A stretch of DNA of 64,000 nt. It comes from Salvator merianae. Its lineage: Eukaryota; Chordata; Lepidosauria; Squamata; Teiidae. Every line of letters starts with the position of its first letter. The stretch's first letter is position 1. The stretch is from the NCBI GenBank assembly GCA_003586115.2, contig QVOM02000034.1:130917936-130981935 (forward strand), read 5' to 3'. This document shows positions 48,120-58,408 of the stretch, one piece after another. The position numbers were made by a program, and so were the translations under genes. The notes below the pieces were generated by a model. It saw only the letters and a list, made by a program, of their open reading frames with translations. It ran no database searches and was not told where the DNA came from.

Positions 48120-48232
48120 AGCCAATGTATTTTATCTGTTTTATAGAGATTTTATTGTGACCTGCCCTATGACCTTCAGGTATAAGGCAGGCTAGAAATA
48201 TATCTATATCTATCTGTATAAAAATAAACTTA
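48120..48232 (+). mobile_element. CR1/L2-type LINE 3' tail, sense
   Basis: TTTTATTGTGACCTGCCCTA, then ACCTTCAGGTATAAGGCAGG and CTAGAAATA precede an ATCTATATCTATC tail and AAAAATAAA. It is the sense counterpart of the antisense tails at 960 and 61437. Confidence 0.6.
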
Positions 48233-48411
48233 ACTCACAGAGTTGGAAGGAGAAGAGAGGTTAGGACTCTGAAGGATGGATGCAGGCAGTTGTAGTGACA
48301 CATAAAACAGATTTTTAAAAAACTGGACTACAGGCCAAGTTCAGGCTGGGTTACTTTTGACTAAGTTCATGGAGCCATTGCAAACTCTTAAGTCTGCTTC
48401 CTGTTTTTATC

Positions 48412-48436
48412 TCCTCCCTCCCTCCCTCCCTCCCAG
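48412..48436. repeat. CCCT-type microsatellite forming the exon 6 polypyrimidine tract
   Basis: CTCCCTCCCTCC-type tetranucleotide repeats run straight into the CCCAG acceptor of exon 6. Confidence 0.9.
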
Positions 48437-48560
48437 CCAATAGGTTGTGATGGCAGCCTCTATTCCTCTCAAGTGATGGACCGGTGTAGGGTGTGTGGAG
48501 GAGACGGAAGCACGTGCTATCGGGTCTCAGGCAGTTTCCGAAAGGGGATCTCACAGTTAG
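48437..48560 (+). CDS. ADAMTSL2-like exon 6: end of cysteine-rich module, start of spacer
   Basis: Acceptor CCCAG and donor GTACAC, phase 0 in and phase 1 out. It encodes [27 protein letters not shown] and [12 protein letters not shown]. The CDG...[13 protein letters not shown] pattern is the ADAMTS-family signature at the Cys-rich/spacer boundary. This exon is not in a long open frame, so it is easily missed by ORF scanning. Confidence 0.96.
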
Positions 48561-49179
48561 GTACACTTTCCTTACAGTGCTGAGCTGTTTCCTATGATGC
48601 AAATTGAAAAATGCAGCAAAACAGCCATTTTATCCACCATAAAGACTTGCTCCCTAATCTTAGGCTAATGCAAAAATGTGGCCTCAGTTTGCAGAATTCT
48701 GAGCTTCTCAGGGCTCCTCGGGAAAACAAGGGCTTACCCTGACTGCTTATTTTTCAAAAACCTAGTATTTCTCTATTGTGGCCAGCACTGAGGCTATCAG
48801 ATTGACTTGACCCCATAGTGAAGCTTCACACCATATTATGGCATGTACCACTGTTTATGCCTACAAATGTGACTAACTGAACTAGTGTTGTGCAGGTGAC
48901 AGCCCAAAGAAGCACAGTGGAGAGACTGTTGGCTTTCTTAGGAAAGTTTGGGAAATCCCAGGCCTCCCTAAAGCTGGAGCAAAGGAGACTGGACTGGCAG
49001 TGTGCAGGAACAGGTGACTGGGCCTATCTGTTGGCCCAGGCCAACATGCAACCACCTGTCTCTCAGTCTTTCAGGGGAAGCTGTGAGAATGAACTGAGAA
49101 TCATGTGCTTTGAGAGCAGAATCATACAAATGAGTGCAACAGAACTAAAAAAACAATTACAGTAAGGGAATGTAGGTTC

Positions 49180-49300
49180 AGTTCTGCAGAGGTGCAGTTT
49201 TCTGAGGGTTCAAATCCTCATTCAGTCATGGAAGGTCATTAGGTGACCTTGAGCCAGTCAGTTGCCATTGCCACACTTACCTCCCTCAGAGTGGTTTAAC
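49180..49300 (+). mobile_element. tRNA-derived SINE fragment
   Basis: GAGGGTTCAAATCCTCATTC (B box), then AGGTGACCTTGAGCCAGTCA and TTACCTCCCTCAGAG follow the order of the reptile SINE at 11815 in sense orientation. Confidence 0.65.
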
Positions 49301-49873
49301 TAGTCTGCTTCAGCCTGTCCTGGTCTAAGTCCAGCAAGTGCCTTGTGAGAGCTGGAATGGCATTGTTCCAGAACAACACCAGCAGCAATGTGGATATGTC
49401 CTTCCCTGACCCAGTCTAGATTATTACGGCCGTAAGTGCTACCTATCCTTCCCTATGATTGGTCCATGTCCCCATCACTCCTACATTGCATCCAGTGAAT
49501 GAGGGCAGGGCTGAACTATCTCTGCATTGCGGTTTCGAAGCCTGCATAAGGAACAATGGAAGATTTCACAATGCCATCTTCAAAGCTTATGCAAGCTTCA
49601 AGGACAGGGCTGTGGTGTATGGAAGCTTCAGCACCTGGACCAGAACAGATGGTATTGGAATGGTTGTAGACCTCTTTAAACAGTGTCACCACTAAACAGG
49701 GATAAAGAACTCATAGGATGGTTCTGGATCAGAATGGTGCTAGTCCTGTGTGAAATAAGCTTTTTAGTGAGCAGCTTGTTCTGTTGTATTAGGCAAGTGT
49801 GGGAAGGCCCAGTGACTCTTAGTCTAACCTATCTCACAGGGTTTTGTTTGGACATTTCTTTCTCAGTCCTCCT

Positions 49874-50053
49874 GGCCCTTTCTGCATTGAGACTTATTGT
49901 GGATGATATCCCAGAATAGGGACCTGCTAGCCACATGCTAGTATAAACTATGAAAGGTCTTGCCCAGGGTCTACCATAGTCTGCACTAGCATGCAGATGG
50001 CAGGTCCCTATTCTGAAATATAATCTGGAATAAGTCCAAGTGCAGAAAGGGCC
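49874..50053. mobile_element. 180-bp palindromic MITE (family A), copy 3
   Basis: Termini are GGCCCTTTCTGCATTGAG and AAGTGCAGAAAGGGCC, flanked by CCT (49871-49873 and 50054-50056). Length and arm pairing are the same as in copies 1 and 2. Confidence 0.85.
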
Positions 50054-50434
50054 CCTGTTTTGCTCTGGCTTGGGCTGCCAGAGAGAAGGTAGAGTATAAG
50101 TACCATAGATCATCATCATTATCCAATATCCAGGTAGCCAGATATCTATGAGCCTGAGGTGGGGCGGGGAAACATTTGGAATGGGATGGAGATTTTCAGT
50201 TGAAAAGTAGCAGGGATACGAAGGATTAAGCATCACATTTTTTCCTTACAAAGCTGTTACCTTCAAGAAATGGCCTAGGTTTATTGTTAAATGCATGTAC
50301 AAGTACTGTAATGTACATTTTTGGCCCAAGAGATCTTAATTCTATATGGCACTATAAATAATTTCTACCAGTGAAATCCTCAAATGAAATAGGTTATTCA
50401 GATAGTTTTATTCTATACCTCATACTTTGTGAAT

Positions 50435-50548
50435 ATGTCTGCCATCTATCTATCTACCTGTCTGTCTGTCTATCTATCTATCTACATATCTATAATCTTT
50501 CTGTCTATCTGTCTATCATCTGTCAAATTAATCTGTCTATCTACTATT
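50435..50548. repeat. CTAT/CTGT tetranucleotide microsatellite
   Basis: Interrupted runs of TATC and TGTC units in intron 6. Confidence 0.92.
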
Positions 50549-51283
50549 TTCATCTGACAAAATGTGAGGCTCAGGTGTTGGTGGTACAGCCAGTGTGCAA
50601 AGTGGTCATGGAGCAGCCTCTCAGTCTGTGGTCTTTCAAATATCAGGCATCACCACAACACTAGATGGGGATAGAGTACAATATTTGGTTTAGAGCTACA
50701 TTTTATTTTTGTTGTAAAAGACAGAAAGCATTCTGTTCAACTAGGATGAAAAGTTCCCTGACCAAATGATCTCAAAGAAATACTAAGGATGCTTTTTTGT
50801 AATCTTGTGAACACAGAGACCACACAGACAAAATCATGGTTTGTATTTGGGATATACTATCCCTTCTCGAAGTTGAAGTCCTCCTGATCTGTGTCTACAT
50901 TCCATGGACATGTGTTGCTTAGGAACGTCAGCAAGTTAAATAATTTCAAGACCCTAAGCATTGGATTGTCTTGGGCTGTTTAATAGGGTCTCTCCAATTG
51001 CCGCCGTCAAATTACAGTGTTTATTGTCTCAAGTAAACCACTGAAGGTGGATGTTAATGTCTTTTGAAGGTCTGAAACTGTGCAATAAGTAAGAGTTGGG
51101 AATGCCAGCGGTTGGGTGGTAAGGAAGCAAAAAAGCTTAGCTTGTGGCAGAGATCTTGCACTCTTTTGCTTTTGTGCTAGGCCTAAGAAAACCAACATAT
51201 TATGGGAAAGTGAGAAGTACGAAATCAGTAAGATGTGAGCAATTCCTCTGTTTTTAGCTTTTCCTCTTGTTCCTGTTTCTCAG

Positions 51284-51364
51284 GTTATGTGTTCATCACC
51301 AACATCCCTGCTGGGGCTACTGATATTCTCATAATAGAGCGAAGAAAAACAGAGAACATCCTGG
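51284..51364 (+). CDS. ADAMTSL2-like exon 7: spacer module
   Basis: Acceptor GTTTCTCAG and donor GTAAGC, phase 1 in and out. Reads GYVFITNIPAGATDILIIER and RKTENIL. The IPAGA.DI.I.ER core is the conserved beginning of the ADAMTS-type spacer. The final G joins CA of exon 8 to make Ala, giving LALADE as in ADAMTSL2. Confidence 0.97.
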
Positions 51365-52427
51365 GTAAGCGATGGACGCGGATGCTCCTTTGGAGCAGAT
51401 CTTCCATGACGCAAGAGGAGGCTGCTTGACCAAATTACTCCAAACCTGCCTGGAGGGAATTGCTGTAGTTGAGAGCAGGCCATCTGCTCTTAATGGAGAA
51501 AGTTCCAGTTTCTGTCCCCAGCATTGCCTTGGAAGAAGGCTGCTTCTGTATTTTTGTCACGAAAAGGGTGTGAATGTGTCTGCACTCAGTATGAGTTGTT
51601 TGATCTGATGGTTTCTTTACTTTTTTTTTTTTTTTTGCCCCAAAGAGTATACAAAAGGCAGAATGTTGTGGATCTGTCAACAAATGTTACCCGTTGCTTT
51701 GAGCTTCAGTAGCATTAATATAGACAGAAGCGTTGTATTCATGAAAAATTCTAACAAGGACTTTTAACCACAAATTCACTGCTTCTGAATATGTCCCAAA
51801 CACCTTTCTGGTTGGAATGGCATTTTAATGATAGTATATCCATGCATGCCTACTGTATAGCACTGTGTTTCCCAATTACAATAGATTAAGTGGATGTAGT
51901 TGTATTAACCATTGCCAAGATTTTGAAAATGCTACACTTATACCTAGCTGAAATTTTGGGGCTAGGTGGCTGAGTACGCATCTAAAATACATTTCTACAG
52001 TATATTAGTGCACAACAATCTTTCTGAAGTCCTAGTAAATATAAGGAACTGTGTTTTGCTTAAGAAAACATAATTCATTATCTGCCTGGAGAAGGTAGGT
52101 ACTGCGTTCAGGACAGGTACTATAACACTGAACTGTATTTGTTTATAATCTCCAGCATCTTCAGCTAAAATGATCTGTTACAAATTGGAGACGGTAGGGA
52201 TAGTCCAGACAAATTATTTTGGTTTTTTAGATTTTATAAACTAAAATCTCTATTTTTGTTCAAATGAGAGAAGCCATCCAATAGGCTTTTGATATCATGG
52301 TGTATTCAAGGAGCAAGTGGAAAACCTCCTAGGGCAATCTGAGCCTATCGGTTTCCAAGTGTGTATTCCTAGACTGATATCTACATGGTAAACGTTTCTG
52401 TCTTTTACTCTTCTGTCTGCTTGTCAG
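51365..52427 (+). other. Intron 7 of ADAMTSL2-like gene
   Basis: GTAAGC...TTGTCAG, 1.1 kb. There is a poly-T run near 51620. No recognised repeat or extra exon. Confidence 0.75.
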
Positions 52428-52603
52428 CACTTGCTGATGAATCTGGACACTTCTTTATCAATGGGAATTCAGCTGTTGACAATCCTCAGAACTTCAGAGT
52501 GGCTGGCACCATTTTCAAATACCGCCGACCTTCCAACCTCCACTCTGATGGCCTTGAATATGTTATTGCCCAGGGGCCAACCAACCAGTCTCTCAATGCC
52601 ATG
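52428..52603 (+). CDS. ADAMTSL2-like exon 8: spacer module
   Basis: Acceptor CTTGTCAG, donor GTAAGT, phase 1 in and phase 0 out. Encodes [13 protein letters not shown], then [17 protein letters not shown], then [16 protein letters not shown]. The FFINGN, AGT.FKYRRP and [10 protein letters not shown] segments are ADAMTSL2-type spacer signatures. NQS is a potential glycosylation site. Confidence 0.97.
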
Positions 52604-53723
52604 GTAAGTGACTTGCTCGTTTCACTGAATCCTAAGACTGTAGGTATACAGAAAAATTGGTTACTTGATCCACAGCCTGACTTCAGATAAAATTTCCAAG
52701 TTAAATTATTTACAAATGGACTGAATCTGTTTAAATTCTAAACTCAGTAAGTTGGAAGGTGCAATCAGAGATGGTTTTTTTGGTTGCCCCTTTAAGAAGA
52801 TGTGTCCCTCCCATAGACGCACAAAAAAGCCTAACAAACAGTTAAAGGCCTACCTCATTTTTCCTTACTTGCGTGTTCTTTGCCTCCAAGTCTGACAATG
52901 AGTGCTCACCACTGACTGACCATTCGTTTGATCAGCTTTCTATGGTTCTGTTTGATCACTTGTTAGAAGCGTTTGTTCTTATGTTGTGATTGGCTTATTT
53001 CCATACTCTGTACTCATGTAGCTTCCCACTCAATCTGACTAAAAGAAAGAGTCATCTGCTGTGTTAATTTACCCTGAATGAGGAAGAGGCACACATTCCC
53101 AGGCTTCAAGGTGGGGTAAGGTGAACTTAGGGAGAAAAGGTCTGTCCTTAGAGCCTCAAATTTGCCTAGAGGATGCCTCTTTAGGTGTGTCTGACTGCAC
53201 CTTTAGAATCAGATTGCAAGCTTTCATATGAGTTGTATAAGGCTGTTACAGAGGGTTGAGAGGGAATCAGTTAGTCTTGAAAAAGCCAGTAAAGGTCAAT
53301 ATCCCTTACCTCCAAAACATGGGAAAATAATATGCTCTGACTTTTCAAAAAATTCAGCTGCTGTGAAGCTATGAGTACTGACGCCTTTTGATTAAGGCAA
53401 ATAGTAACATCCCAAGCTGCTGTGTCCCTTCTTGTTAGGCAAAAAACTGTGATGCTTTTAGCAAGGGAAAGACAGCAAGTCAGAAAAAGTCCTCAGTAGG
53501 AAATTGTGGGCACCTTACCATACTTCCTTTTTCTTTTGAGTTGGCCGCCAGCTGTAGGTCCTGTGTGTTCAAAAGAGAAAGATCTATACCAAAGTTGGGC
53601 ATAGGAACTGCCTTAGGCCAGATCTGCATGGGATGGGAGAAAAGTGTCATGTTCTTCCCCTTGCAGGTTAAAAGCAGTGCTGTACTTCTAGTGCTTTTTT
53701 GAAACTGTAGCGTGTTGTCTATG

Positions 53724-54040
53724 CACAAGAGATGTGCACGAACCTAAAAATTCTGGTGATTCGGTTCTATTCAAACCTCCTTTTGGAACAGACAAAATGT
53801 TCAAAATTCAAATTCAAACCTGTTCAAACTTGTTCAGCCTCTTAAAAGATATGGAAAAGCCCATTGGCAAGGGCAAAATAATTGCAAACTTGAACTTTTC
53901 TAACTCAAACAGGTTAGTTCTACTTGTTCTTTAATCAACCCTTGGTTTGGTTCAATTTTGACCTACCTTTTAGAACAGGCACAATGTTTGATTCAATGCT
54001 AACAGCAAACTGTTTGAACCAATTTGATGTATCTCTACTA
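53724..54040. mobile_element. AGAGATGTG-terminal repeat, copy 3, with inverted terminus
   Basis: It starts AAGAGATGTGCACGAACC and ends GATGTATCTCTACT, whose complement is AGTAGAGATACATC. The body is rich in TTCAAA/TTGAAC, typical of this family. Confidence 0.6.
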
Positions 54041-54534
54041 CACACTGCATGCTGCCATCCTGATATCAAGACTGAAACTAGGAATTCGATCTTGGAGGGT
54101 GATGAGGCTGCCAAGGAGACAGATAGATCTTCTTGAGTGTTGGTGGCAGTGCCAGTAACAGTGGCAGAACTGCTGATGAGCAGGGAAAGAGCTCTCAGAG
54201 CTCTTTCTCCTGTTCTGCTATTCAAACACTGCAAGAGACAGCATAATGTGTTTGTCCAGTATATTCAGTGCACCATAAGGTGCCATGCATGGTGCCAAAA
54301 AGGTACCATGCGGATGCTGCCCTAGCTTCCTTCAAGCTATTAGCAGATCAGAGCAAATGTACAAGCCTGGCCAGCTGAAGTTTAGGGAAGGCTGTTTAGG
54401 GCAGAGCTCTAGTAGAAGTTAGCTCTGTTTTCTTTTTGGGATAGATAGCCCTTGTTTACACCAACCTTTGTGGTTTCCCTTTATGAGCTCATAGTACCAG
54501 GGAGGATGGTCATGTTAACTTTGTGAGAGTGTAA

Positions 54535-54773
54535 GGCTGCATCCACACACACACAAAAAAGCCGCATTGAAGTGTCTTGGAGGTGGTAGCATGGGGCACT
54601 TGCACACTCATCCTATTCTCTTCTTATTTGTAGTTCACCTTTAATGTACTTTGTAGATACATTTTTTTGGCTTTAATGTGCATCAGAAACTGGATGAGCA
54701 TACTACTGTGTGTCAATAACATCTCTGAGCTGCATCTAGGATGCTTTTTTTTTTACTGTGTCAGAATGCAGCC
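54535..54773. mobile_element. GGCTGCATCC-terminal short DNA element
   Basis: The left end GGCTGCATCCACACACAC and the complement of the right end, GGCTGCATTCTGACACAG, form inverted termini. The left flank is TAA and the right flank TCA, an imperfect target duplication. The terminus resembles that of the 34015 palindrome. Confidence 0.6.
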
Positions 54774-56067
54774 TCAACCTCAAATCCTTCCATACATATT
54801 AAAAATGAGTTCCCAGTAAACTACTGTCACCATGATACATTTGGCAACATAAAAACTGTACACTCATGGGAAAATGGGTACTTTTGCTAGGGATCTATAT
54901 CTACCTCTGCAGTCTGGACGACAGTTTTATCCCTCCCCCCATAAAAGACTTCCTTTTCTTTTCTCCAGAATGGTCTATCTTCCCTATTAGGAGTTCGCAA
55001 TTATTCTAAATTAATTAACACAGAGTGTATTAATCAGGGTAAAACATGTAAGTGGATACTGAACTCAAGTGAAAATATTTCTGGCTGTAGTTGGTGAATA
55101 AGGTGAGAGAAACTATACATTGGTCACAGAATTGTTATTTGCAGCCAGCCTACTAGTAAAAAAAAATGTTCCCAGTGACAGCAAATCTTGTGATAGAGGT
55201 CTAGTCAGACATTGCCCACTGCTTGGTCTATGTATGCCTATAGGCAATGTAGAAAGGCCTTGGCAGGTCATCAATGAGATTTATCTAGCAATAGCATTAG
55301 GTAACTATAGCTCCTTCTGAGCAGCCTGCTGCCTCAGGTTATGAGGTGTCCAACCTGCCTTGGGAACAACTGAGCATTGGCCACATGGACTCGGTCTCAC
55401 AGCAGCAAGGGAAACACTACTGTGAAGGGAATATCGCTTGCACCAGTGAAGAATCCAGTCAGACTCTTTATGGAAGGACTACAAATGGTTCTGGAAATTA
55501 GTCATTTTTGACCTCTGAGTGGCAATTCCAGGTAGCCCTCTGAATCACTTTCTCTCCACTCTGTGAATCCACATGGTGGGGGGAAGAAAGAAAACACCCC
55601 TAACCAAAGTGTCCTTGAAGTAGCTTCAACAGGCTTAAGGAAAGAGCGCTTCAGTTGGACTGGGAGAAGTTCCTGAATTAGGTAGGTATTCCTTTGCAAG
55701 TCCCAGGCGGATGCGAATGCATTTTATGGGGAGCAGGCTAGCTGCTCCCAGTCAGGTTGTGGAACACAATTTAGTGCTCTGCAGCTAGCCGCAATTGGGA
55801 GCATTTGGAGTCTACTCCCAGTTGCACAGCCAGTGTAGATGCACCTGCAGACGCTTACTAGGCTAGAAGTGTTAAAAGGTCCATTGTTCAGTGAGTTCTG
55901 CAATGCCTACACACCATGAGATTCTGGCTCAAAGTTGTTAAGTGGGTCTTTCTCACAGTGGTTGAGACTTCATCAAAATGGCAGCATACTCTGTGCAGAA
56001 GTTGTGAGACACTTGTGGATTAAAGTTCTTTGCTTTATTTCATTTTCTTTTCCTTTGTTTCACTCAG

Positions 56068-56497
56068 TACTATAACTTCAATGGGAAAATGCCCCATGTA
56101 ACCTATGACTACACGGTTCCAAAGGTGCTGTCTCCAGCTCTCCAGACAGTTCCACCTGCCATCGAAATGCCTAACCTCTACCTACATTTACCGGAACCCA
56201 GGCACAGTCAGAATCACCAAGAAGCAGGTCCATCCATTTCTCAAGATTTCAATGCCACTTGGATCTCTGTTACACCAGATGAAGTAGGAGAGCCTTTCCA
56301 ACAGGGAGAAGACCATGGGGGCATGAACTTCAATAGTCAGAATGTCCTCCCATACAATGCCACTGGTCAAGGAAGGGAGTGGAACTGGAAGCATGGGGCA
56401 AAGGAATCAAAGTTTGGATTCCAAGTCCAGCGGGTCTATCACACAAGCCAAACCGATGAAAATGAAGAGATGCAAGAAGGCAGAGAGACAGATCTGG
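56068..56497 (+). CDS. ADAMTSL2-like exon 9: end of spacer and glycosylated linker
   Basis: Acceptor TTTCACTCAG, donor GTTAGT, phase 0 in and phase 1 out. It opens YYNFNGKMPHVTYDYTVPK, corresponding to the last spacer strand (in ADAMTSL2 QNGKSPSITFEYTLL). It then becomes a polar, low-conservation linker with two sequons (NATW, NATG). The linker position and length agree with the long unstructured insertion that sets ADAMTSL2 apart from other ADAMTSL proteins. The donor GTTAGT is weak. Confidence 0.93.
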
Positions 56498-57250
56498 GTT
56501 AGTATATTTTCTTGTCACTTTATATTCTCGAGGGCATATAGCATTAATTTCCCTCTGCTCTTTTATTGAACTAATAGGGTTTTGATGACATGTGACAGAA
56601 ATGCAGAGAAAACTCAGCATTTGCTGAGTTTTATTTTTTGCTGTTTTATTATATTTCAGTTAATTTTGTAGGGAGGGGAATCTTTGGAAAGTTGAGTTTG
56701 ATTTGCTGGTTCTGTGATACAGGCCATAACGGAGGAAAATACTTGGCAGTCAGAAATTTAGAACTGCATTTTTTCCAAAATTCAGTAATTGGTATTTAGT
56801 TTTAAACCCCACTTCATAGACATTAATACATTCAAACTCAAATTTTCTTCACCAAAATTTGGAGATTTGTGCTAAGTATTAAACAGACAGATAAGCATTA
56901 AATTGATGGTTAGCAAAGGATGCATCTACCCAAGTCACAGAAGAAACCCGGTGGAGGCCCGAGGTTCACAACTTCCTCTTGCCAGTGGGCCTCCGGTGCA
57001 TGAAGCAGTCCTCTGAGGGTGTTTGAGGGTGTTTCCAAGAGAGCGGCAAAAAGAACTCTGAGGAAGGTCACTCGGCTCAGGTGCTCTTGCTGCCATGGTG
57101 TTGACACATGGTGGCTGTGGATGGAACCTACTGTCATGATCCACCCAGAAGGTTTTTTTTTTTGTCGCACTGAAAATGGTTGATGTCCGGGGTCATTTCC
57201 AATGTGATGAAAAATACCTTTGAAGCTGGGGAAAAGAGTGAGAAGGGAGA

Positions 57251-57291
57251 GGAGGGGATGGGAGGGATGGGGTGGGGTGGGGTGGGGTGGG
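57251..57291 (+). repeat. G-rich (GGGGT)n tract
   Basis: At least six GGG/GGGG runs with 1-2-base loops on the coding strand form a short GGGGT minisatellite with quadruplex potential. Confidence 0.9.
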
Positions 57292-57564
57292 AAGAAGCAC
57301 TCCTGCCAATAATTCACTGCTCCTTTCTGTTGATTTGAACTGCAAATTGAAAGGCAAGAGAAGGAGCGACCTCCAAGAGTCCGCAGAAACTTTTCTTAAA
57401 ATAAGGGTAGTGCTTACACATTTTAAAACTTATCTGTTTAGCCATGAGGGTTAAAAAGTCATTTTCAAAATGCTGAGAAAGGGTTCTTCCTAGGAGCATA
57501 TGGTTCTATAGTGTCTGCGGAGCAGCAGGACACCTTATGAGTCTCAGCTGCGTCCGTTTACATT

Positions 57565-57730
57565 AAAACAGTGACTCCAAAGCAGCTTAGTGGTGGTAAT
57601 CAGTAGCTGCTGGTGTTCTCATCCCACCTCTAGTCTACATCCAGTGCAGTTTGGAAGTGCTTTTTCTGTACTCAGCATGTAGATTAAAGGTGGGATGGGA
57701 ACACTAACATGTGGCAGTTCCTTTTTTTTT
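57565..57730. mobile_element. Foldback element with AGCAGCTT-type arms, copy 2
   Basis: CTCCAAAGCAGCTTAGTGG, GTGTTCTCATCCCACCT pairs with AGGTGGGATGGGAACACTAA and TGGCAGTTCC. It is related to the element at 36735. Confidence 0.6.
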
Positions 57731-58047
57731 AATCCACTTTTTTTTACAGCTACACTCACTTGAATTTGATGTTGGCATAGATCACTTTGCCAGCCTAATA
57801 TTGGCTGGTGGAACTCTTCTGTTCAGCTGTTAGCTAGTGCTCTTCAGGCTTCATAGCAATGGTTGTTGTGGGTCTGTGTTTAAAGTCTATGCCACATGCT
57901 AGAGTAGGCTGTTGTTAAGATAAACCTCTGGTTCTCTGCTCTTTGTGGACCCTTCTTTTAATTGGTGTTGTGATATCTGTCCTGTGGGCCTCAGTGTGAT
58001 GCATTTTCTCTAAGCCCTCAGACTCAGACAGGTTACATTCAGCACAG

Positions 58048-58408
58048 CTGTGCCTCAGAGAACGGCAAGACCAGAATTCCAAGAACTCAGCAGGATTGGT
58101 CCATCCAGGCTACGTCTTTTCAGAAAATTGTGTCTCCAGGATCTACAGAATGCTGCTTTTTGTAGGGAATTGCATTACTTGGCAGTCAAGCTGGGAAAGA
58201 AGAATGCAACTGTGGGGTTTTGGGCTGACCCATTGGTGGAGTGGCCGGAAGGACGGCACAAGCAACCTCTAGGAAAGACCTTTCTAGCAAGTATGAATGC
58301 TGAGGATGAAGCAGCCAACGACACGACAGTGGCCACATCTTCCAAGACTAGTTCCAGCACCAGCCTTGTAAACAAAAAGATTTCAGAACCTCTTCAGGCT
58401 CCTGAAAG
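58048..58408 (+). CDS. ADAMTSL2-like exon 10: linker (5' boundary unresolved)
   Basis: The 3' boundary is clear: AG before GTGAGA, phase 2, completing Ser with C of exon 11 in the frame used downstream. In that frame the exon reads through NATVGFWADPLVEWPEG, then LASMNAEDEAANDTTVATSS, and ends LQAPER, with two sequons. To be in phase with exon 9 it must start at 58048 after CATTCAGCACAG, a poor acceptor. The better acceptor (TCTCTAAGCCCTCAG, exon from 58022) gives the wrong phase and then a stop. Possible explanations are the weak acceptor being used, a missing small exon, or a frameshift. The conserved protein is low-complexity here, so homology cannot decide. Confidence 0.6.

Larger units (their letters stand above)
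46744..48436 (+). other. Intron 5 of ADAMTSL2-like gene
   Basis: GTAAAC...CCCAG. It contains half copies of MITE family A (about 46891-46982 and 47512-47605), a DNA-element fragment (47865-48060) and a sense LINE tail (48120-48230). Its last 25 bases are a CCCT-type microsatellite. Confidence 0.8.
48561..51283 (+). other. Intron 6 of ADAMTSL2-like gene
   Basis: GTACAC...TTCTCAG, 2.7 kb. It holds a SINE fragment (49180-49300), a full MITE A (49874-50053) and a CTAT/CTGT microsatellite (50435-50545). Confidence 0.8.
52604..56067 (+). other. Intron 8 of ADAMTSL2-like gene
   Basis: GTAAGT...CACTCAG, 3.5 kb. Contains the AGAGATGTG-terminal element (53724-54040) and a GGCTGCATCC-terminal element (54535-54773). 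Confidence 0.8.
56498..58047 (+). other. Intron 9 of ADAMTSL2-like gene
   Basis: Contains a G-rich quadruplex-type run (57251-57291) and a foldback element (about 57565-57730). An additional small coding exon cannot be excluded. Confidence 0.5.

Noticed and set aside
56723..56791. Possible extra ADAMTSL exon in intron 9 (GHNGGKYLAV frame after GATACAG)
   Set aside because: No available donor gives the phase needed to repair the exon 10 frame, and the pyrimidine tract is poor.
56910..57317. 135-codon minus-strand frame in intron 9
   Set aside because: Includes the complement of the GGGGT tract and low-complexity Pro/His runs. No homology recognised.
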